Shown here: positions 6,612 through 10,484 of the stretch, in pieces
Layout of the letters: each line of letters opens with the position of its first letter
Position numbering within the stretch: the stretch's first letter is position 1
Assembly (NCBI GenBank): GCA_023389545.1
Contig: JAEWEI010000397.1
Location: 1 to 10,484, forward strand
Reading direction: 5' to 3'
DNA: 10,484 bases
From: Actinomycetes bacterium
Lineage (GTDB): Bacteria > Actinomycetota > Actinomycetes > Actinomycetales > Cellulomonadaceae
Position numbers and translations under genes: made by a program
Notes under the pieces: model-generated
The model's database searches: none
What the model saw: the letters and a program-made list of their open reading frames with translations, nothing else
What the model was told of the DNA's origin: nothing

Positions 6612-8262
6612 TCTGCACGTGTCCGGAGACGGACCCCCGAGAAAGGGCACGATGAGAGAGTCGATCGTTCGCCGATTCGCCGCAGCACGGGATGGACGCC
6701 TGGGCACTCCCCGCGCCGCCTTCTGGCTGAGCTTCGGCATCCTCTTCGTGATCACCGCGATGTGGTCGCTGGCCAACCCGCTGATGGGCGTCGTGGACGA
6801 GGGCTCGCACACGGTCAAGGCCGCGGCGAGCGCCCGGCTCCAGTTCACCGGTGACGAGACCGGACTGCCCTCGGGCAACGGCACCTTCCGCGTGCCGGAG
6901 TTGTTCGACCAGGCGCTGACGCTCCCGAACTGCTTCGCGTTCAGCCCGGGCACGTCCGCGCAATGCCAGCAGGACCTTGAGGGAGACCTGGCGGCAGTCA
7001 CCGACGTGCCCACCTCGGCAGCGCGGTACAACCCGATCTACTACGCGATCGTCGGCATCCCCAGCCTCTTCCCCACCGGAGAGGCGACCCTCTACCTCAT
7101 GCGCCTCGCCAGCGGCCTGCTCTCCGCCGCCCTGCTGGCCTCGGCGTTCCGTGCCGTGGCGGAGATGCAGCGCCGCTCGTGGCTGATGCTCGGCTTGTTG
7201 CTGACCATCACCCCCACCGTCGTCAACCTCGCCAGCGCGATCAACCCGCAGAGCGTCGAGATCGCCGGGGCCATCGGCCTGTGGGTCTCGCTCCTCGCGC
7301 TCGTGCGCGCGCCCGATCCCGATCTGCTGCACCGCCGGCTCATTCGCCTGGCGATCATCTCCGTCTTGTTCGTGAACTCGCGTGCGCTGAGCCCGTTCTT
7401 CTTGGCCGTCATCGTCCTGACTGTCGTCCTGTCCGCGCCGTGGGCCAACGTGAAGGCCGTGGTGACGGACCGGCGCAGCTGGCCATACCTCTCGATCGCG
7501 TTCGTGGGGACCGTGGCCGCGGTGGTGTGGATCCGCGCGGTGGGCGGGCTCTCGAACTCCGGCGAGATCCTCTACCCGGAGCTCACCCCGACACGGGTGA
7601 TCGGGGACACCCTGCAGCAGACCGCGTACTACTTCGAGAGCCTCGTGGGCGTCTTCGGGTGGCTCGACTCGCGCATGCCGCAGTGGAGCTACCTCCTCTT
7701 CGCGGCGGTGCTCGGGGTGATGGTCGTGATCGGCTGGTCCCTCGCGAACTTCCGCAACAAGCTGGTGCTCCTGGGCCTCGGCGGCCTCACCCTCCTGCTC
7801 CCGGCAGCGCTGCAGGCCTCGCAGGCGCCGTATGTCGGCATCGTGTGGCAGGGGCGCTACATCGCGCCGCTCGCGGTGGGGATCGTGATCCTGGCGGCGT
7901 TCAGCGCCCGCGACGGGCGGCTGGGCGTCCCCGAGCGCTTCGCGCGCAGCCTGGTCGGGACCGTCGGCATCCTGCTGGTGGTGGGCCACGTCGCCGCGTA
8001 CGCGGCGAACCTCCACCGCTTCGTCAACGGCTCCGGCACCTCGTGGCTGCGCCTCCACAGCGAGTCCTGGAGCCCGCCGATCCTGCCCGGCATCCTCCTC
8101 GGGCTCTGCGCGGTGGCGTGGGCGGCCCTCGCCTGGTTCGCCTGGTCCATGTGTGCCGAGCGCCGACCGGATGCGCTGCCGGGAGCTCGCGACCCGCGCC
8201 CAGCGATCGAGTCGGCTGTGCCCGGCGATTCGCTGCCCAGTCAGGCCGTGCCCAGCCGCTAA
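6601..8262 (+). CDS. DUF2142-type multi-pass membrane protein
   Basis: A 553-residue membrane protein with about 10 to 11 helices and a large extracytoplasmic loop after the first one. The first helix (about 41-59) is followed by NPLMGVVDEGSH with an acidic pair, Asp66-Glu67, at the position of the conserved DE motif of DUF2142. Next come RYNPIYYAIVGIPS (142-155), MRLASGLLSAALLA, and near the C-terminus WQGRYIAPLAVG. These landmarks and the layout resemble GT-C type lipid-phosphate-sugar dependent transferases, where an acidic residue in the first outer loop is catalytic; that link is inference. Such genes often lie in surface-polysaccharide loci, and no separate Wzy polymerase is seen here. 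The ATG at 6601 has GGAG seven bases upstream and overlaps the flippase stop by 11 bases. An ATG at 6652 with GAAAGG is a possible alternative. Confidence 0.78.
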   Translation: MSHDLHVSGDGPPRKGTMRESIVRRFAAARDGRLGTPRAAFWLSFGILFVITAMWSLANPLMGVVDEGSHTVKAAASARLQFTGDETGLPSGNGTFRVPELFDQALTLPNCFAFSPGTSAQCQQDLEGDLAAVTDVPTSAARYNPIYYAIVGIPSLFPTGEATLYLMRLASGLLSAALLASAFRAVAEMQRRSWLMLGLLLTITPTVVNLASAINPQSVEIAGAIGLWVSLLALVRAPDPDLLHRRLIRLAIISVLFVNSRALSPFFLAVIVLTVVLSAPWANVKAVVTDRRSWPYLSIAFVGTVAAVVWIRAVGGLSNSGEILYPELTPTRVIGDTLQQTAYYFESLVGVFGWLDSRMPQWSYLLFAAVLGVMVVIGWSLANFRNKLVLLGLGGLTLLLPAALQASQAPYVGIVWQGRYIAPLAVGIVILAAFSARDGRLGVPERFARSLVGTVGILLVVGHVAAYAANLHRFVNGSGTSWLRLHSESWSPPILPGILLGLCAVAWAALAWFAWSMCAERRPDALPGARDPRPAIESAVPGDSLPSQAVPSR

Positions 8263-8269
8263 TGTCGCT

Positions 8270-8291
8270 GGCGAGCCGAACCCGGCTCGCC
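8270..8291 (+). terminator. Intergenic hairpin, possible attenuator or processing site
   Basis: A perfect 9-base stem, GGCGAGCCG (8270-8278) with CGGCTCGCC (8283-8291), closes a four-base loop AACC. It starts eight bases after the stop of the DUF2142 gene and ends 19 bases before the next GTG. There is no T-run, so full termination is unlikely. Partial termination, which would lower expression of the two exported proteins downstream, or mRNA end stabilisation are both plausible. Confidence 0.5.
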
Positions 8292-8310
8292 GATTCGCGA
8301 AGAGGACTGC

Positions 8311-8880
8311 GTGCGCCCCCGACTACTGTTCCCGATCATCCTGGCGGTCGTGGCCGCCCTCGTGGCGGGCGGGCTGATCGTCGCCTCCCGCACCGGCGGC
8401 GACGCGGGAACTGAGGCAGGCGCGGGTGGCCAGGAGAGCCCCTCGGCCACTGGCTCCCCGCTCCCCTCCGCAACAGCCTCGGCGACGCCCACGCCCACCA
8501 GCTCCCCGGTGACTCCCCCTGCGGAGCTGCCGGCGGGGGTCCCCACCTCCGACCAGGCCCCCACGGCGCCCGTCAACCCCGCTGCCGTCGAGGTCAGCAT
8601 CACGTACGCGCAGTGGTCCGCCTCGTCGAGCGCCGTCGAGGTCGCGGGATTCGCGGCCATCGCCCCTGAGCCCACGGGGACCTGCACCGTGCGGCTCACG
8701 CGCGGGTCCGACGAGGTCGTCGTGTCGGGCGAGGCTGTGCCCGACGCCACGACGATGTCCTGCGGGACCACCTCGATCCCCGGCGGCAAGGTCGCGCGAG
8801 GGTCCTGGACAGCGACGTTGACCTATGAGTCCGCCACCGGGACCGGCACATCGCCGCAGACCACGATCGAGGTTCCCTGA
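8311..8880 (+). CDS. Membrane-anchored protein with Ser/Pro/Thr-rich stalk, function unknown
   Basis: A 189-residue protein I do not recognise. Residues 1-5 are basic (MRPRL) and 6-26 form one hydrophobic helix without a clear lipobox or a strong cleavage site, so it is probably anchored with its bulk outside. Residues 28-90 are low-complexity, rich in Gly, Ser, Pro, Thr and Ala, and look like a wall-spanning stalk. Residues 91-189 form a compact beta-rich domain starting VEVSITYAQWSASSSAVEV, with just two cysteines (125 and 151) that could make one disulfide. The pattern resembles small immunoglobulin-like or sandwich domains but no family is assigned. The GTG start has AGAGGA five bases upstream. 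Its TGA shares a base with the next ATG (TGATG), so it is coupled to the secreted repeat protein and may help export, anchor or bind it. Confidence 0.75.
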   Translation: MRPRLLFPIILAVVAALVAGGLIVASRTGGDAGTEAGAGGQESPSATGSPLPSATASATPTPTSSPVTPPAELPAGVPTSDQAPTAPVNPAAVEVSITYAQWSASSSAVEVAGFAAIAPEPTGTCTVRLTRGSDEVVVSGEAVPDATTMSCGTTSIPGGKVARGSWTATLTYESATGTGTSPQTTIEVP

Positions 8881-10484
8881 TGACCGTCCCCGCCACGCGA
8901 TCGATGCGCCTCGCCCTGACCACGCTCTGCGCGGCTGTGCTCCTGACGGTCATCCAGCTCATGGCGCCGTCGGGGGCCTCGGACGCGCGCGCGGCCGATC
9001 TCAGCGGGTTCGACCCCGGCTTCATCATCAGCGACACGACGTTCTACGACACGGCCACGATGGGCGCCGCCGACATCCAGGGGTTCCTCGACACGCGCGG
9101 AGCGGGGTGCAAGCCCGGCTCCGATGGCACACCCTGCCTCAAGGACTACGCGCAGGACACCACCTCGCGCAGCGCCGACACCCGATGCACGCGCCCGTAC
9201 CAGGGCGCCGCCGGTGAGCGCGCGAGCACGATCATCTACAACGTCGCCCAGGCGTGCGGCATCAGCCCGCGGGTGCTCCTCGTCATGCTGCAGAAGGAGC
9301 AGGGCCTGGTCACCGCCTCCGGGAACGCGCTCTACGCGAACCGCTACCGGAGCGCCATGGGGTACGGCTGCCCCGACACTGCCGCCTGCGACACGAAGTA
9401 CTACGGGTTCTTCAACCAGGTGTACTCCGCGGCGTGGCAGCTCAAGAGCTACGCCGTCAACCCGAACGGCTTCGGCCACCGCGCCGGCGTCGTCAACAAC
9501 GTCCGCTTCCACCCCAACGCCGCGTGCGGCTCCGCTCCCGTCATGATTCACAACCAGGCGACGGCCAGCCTGTACAACTACACGCCGTACCAACCGAACG
9601 CTGCGGCGCTGGCCGCCGGATACGGCACCGGTGACTCCTGCTCCTCGTACGGGAACCGGAACTTCTGGAGCTACTTCACTGACTGGTTCGGCTCCACCAC
9701 TGCCGGGGGGAACCCGCTCGGCGCCGTCGACCAACTCGCCGGCACGGACTCCGGGCTCACCGTCAGCGGCTGGGCGCTGGACCTCGACGTCCCGACCACT
9801 GCCGTGCCGGTGCACGTCTACGTGGACGGGGTCGGCCACGCGATCACGGCCAACCAGACCCGGGCGGACATCGGCGCGAAGTACCCCGGCGCCGGGAGCC
9901 AGCACGGTTTCCAGGCGAACATCCCGGTGGCCAACGGCCAGCACACGGTGTGCGTCTACGCGATCAACCTCCCGGTGGGGCCGAACACCGTCCTCGGATG
10001 CCAGACGGTGACAGTGCAGGCGCCGCAGGCCAACCTGCCGGTCGGCGTGATCGACTCGCTCACCGGCGCGAACGGCGCCATCAACGCCAAGGGCTGGGCC
10101 TTCGACTGGGACACCACAGCCCCGATCCCGGTGCACATGTACGTCGACGGCGTCGGCTACGCCTTCAACGCCGACCTGCCCTCCCCCGCCGTCAACGGCA
10201 CGTTCCCGACCGTCGGCCCCAACCACGCCTACGACCTGACGGTCGCCGCCACACCCGGCAACCACCAGGTCTGCCTCTACGCCATCAACCTCCCCTCCGG
10301 GCCCAACACGATCCTGGGCTGCCGCACGGTCACCGTCGCCTCCACCCAGTCGCAGGCCCCGGTCGGCGTGATCGACTCGCTCACCGGCGCGAACGGCGCC
10401 ATCAACGCCAAGGGCTGGGCCTTCGACTGGGACACCACAGCCCCGATCCCGGTGCACATGTACGTCGACGGCGTCGGCTACGCC
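8880..10484 (+). CDS. Secreted 'hemagglutinin'-type protein, lysozyme-like domain plus tandem repeats, 3'-truncated
   Basis: 535 codons are present and the frame is open at the right edge. Residues 1-39 form a signal peptide (basic start, hydrophobic core, cleavage near ARA-AD), so the protein is exported. Residues about 40-275 form a cysteine-rich domain widespread in actinobacteria under the label hemagglutinin: FDPGFIISDTTFYD, CLKDYAQDT, GISPRVLLVMLQKEQGL, YGCPDTAACDTKYYGFFNQVY, and YTPYQPNAAAL leading to NFWSYFTDWFG. The helix with Glu140 (KEQGL) resembles the catalytic helix of lytic transglycosylases, so wall cleavage is possible but unproven. From residue 278, repeats of about 107 residues follow (278-386, 387-493, 494 onward), each with GWAxD, PVHxYVDGVG, HxVCxYAINLP and LGCxTVTV. 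The ATG at 8880 overlaps the preceding stop and has CGAGG seven bases upstream. Likely roles are wall remodelling, adhesion or glycan binding. Confidence 0.85.
   Translation, partial: MTVPATRSMRLALTTLCAAVLLTVIQLMAPSGASDARAADLSGFDPGFIISDTTFYDTATMGAADIQGFLDTRGAGCKPGSDGTPCLKDYAQDTTSRSADTRCTRPYQGAAGERASTIIYNVAQACGISPRVLLVMLQKEQGLVTASGNALYANRYRSAMGYGCPDTAACDTKYYGFFNQVYSAAWQLKSYAVNPNGFGHRAGVVNNVRFHPNAACGSAPVMIHNQATASLYNYTPYQPNAAALAAGYGTGDSCSSYGNRNFWSYFTDWFGSTTAGGNPLGAVDQLAGTDSGLTVSGWALDLDVPTTAVPVHVYVDGVGHAITANQTRADIGAKYPGAGSQHGFQANIPVANGQHTVCVYAINLPVGPNTVLGCQTVTVQAPQANLPVGVIDSLTGANGAINAKGWAFDWDTTAPIPVHMYVDGVGYAFNADLPSPAVNGTFPTVGPNHAYDLTVAATPGNHQVCLYAINLPSGPNTILGCRTVTVASTQSQAPVGVIDSLTGANGAINAKGWAFDWDTTAPIPVHMYVDGVGYA
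10038..10163 (+). repeat. 126-base perfect direct repeat, copy 1
   Basis: Identical over its whole length to 10359-10484, with a period of 321 bases (107 codons), so the reading frame is kept. Identity starts at the CCGGTCGGCGTGATC segment; the base before it differs (G at 10037, C at 10358). It encodes the first 42 residues of a surface repeat, including GWAFDWDTT and PVHMYVDGVG. Confidence 0.97.
10359..10484 (+). repeat. 126-base perfect direct repeat, copy 2, cut by the window edge
   Basis: Second copy of the repeat at 10038-10163, without a mismatch up to the last base of the window. The true length of the identical stretch is therefore unknown. Absence of even silent changes points to recent duplication or gene conversion. 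Confidence 0.97.

Larger units (their letters stand above)
9711..10484 (+). repeat. Protein-level tandem repeats in the secreted protein
   Basis: Three repeats occupy 9711-10037, 10038-10358 and 10359 to the edge. Each full unit is 107 to 109 residues and has two cysteines (in VCVYAIN/VCLYAIN and LGCQT/LGCRT), suggesting one disulfide per unit. The first repeat is well diverged from the second at both DNA and protein level, while the second and third are identical over the part seen. This unit is a common actinobacterial module at the C-terminus of exported amidases, hydrolases and hemagglutinin-type proteins; a binding or adhesive role is supposed, not shown. Confidence 0.9.

Noticed and set aside
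8823..10457. A 544-codon minus-strand open frame with internal repeats, opposite the secreted repeat protein
   Set aside because: Its repeats merely mirror the plus-strand repeats. The plus frame has a signal peptide, conserved cysteines and known motifs, while the antisense product does not resemble a protein family.
10038..10484. CRISPR-like or mobile direct repeats
   Set aside because: The repeats are in-frame parts of one protein with a 107-codon period; there are no short regular spacers, target-site duplications or transposase genes.

Overview
The window is very GC-rich DNA. Its use of GTG starts, short 4 to 11-base gene overlaps, a probable leaderless start and a secreted 'hemagglutinin'-type protein with actinobacterial surface repeats point to a high-GC Actinomycetota, most likely the Micrococcales (Cellulomonas or Microbacterium-like). 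That placement is inference; there is no rRNA or marker gene here.

The content is one end of a cell-surface polysaccharide locus. From left to right: (a) positions 1-77 hold a short antisense piece of a GT4 glycosyltransferase gene, joined to (b) a glucose-1-phosphate thymidylyltransferase gene (rfbA/rmlA) that lacks its first ~80 codons; (c) a strong hairpin terminator lying between convergent genes; (d) a complete GT4 glycosyltransferase on the minus strand; (e) a 145-base divergent regulatory region with nested inverted repeats; (f) a plus-strand run of GT2 glycosyltransferase, GT4 glycosyltransferase, GT2 rhamnosyltransferase-like protein, Wzx-like flippase, DUF2142-type multi-pass membrane protein, a membrane-anchored Ser/Pro/Thr-rich protein, and a secreted lysozyme-like 'hemagglutinin' with tandem C-terminal repeats that runs off the right edge.

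A coherent reading is that RfbA feeds dTDP-rhamnose synthesis, the four glycosyltransferases build a repeat unit on a lipid carrier in the cytoplasm, and the flippase moves it across the membrane. The DUF2142 protein may act on the outer face, perhaps as a transferase or polymerase, since no classical Wzy is visible here. The last two genes are translationally coupled and encode exported proteins that may act on or bind the wall.

Both ends look like repeat-limited sequence ends. The left end is a GT4/rfbA chimera across a short shared sequence, and the right end stops exactly inside a 126-base perfect repeat. The window may therefore be a whole contig, and its extreme left end should not be trusted as genomic order. 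Apart from the divergent region, gaps between genes are under about 75 bases. No tRNA, rRNA, CRISPR array, insertion sequence or prophage gene was seen.
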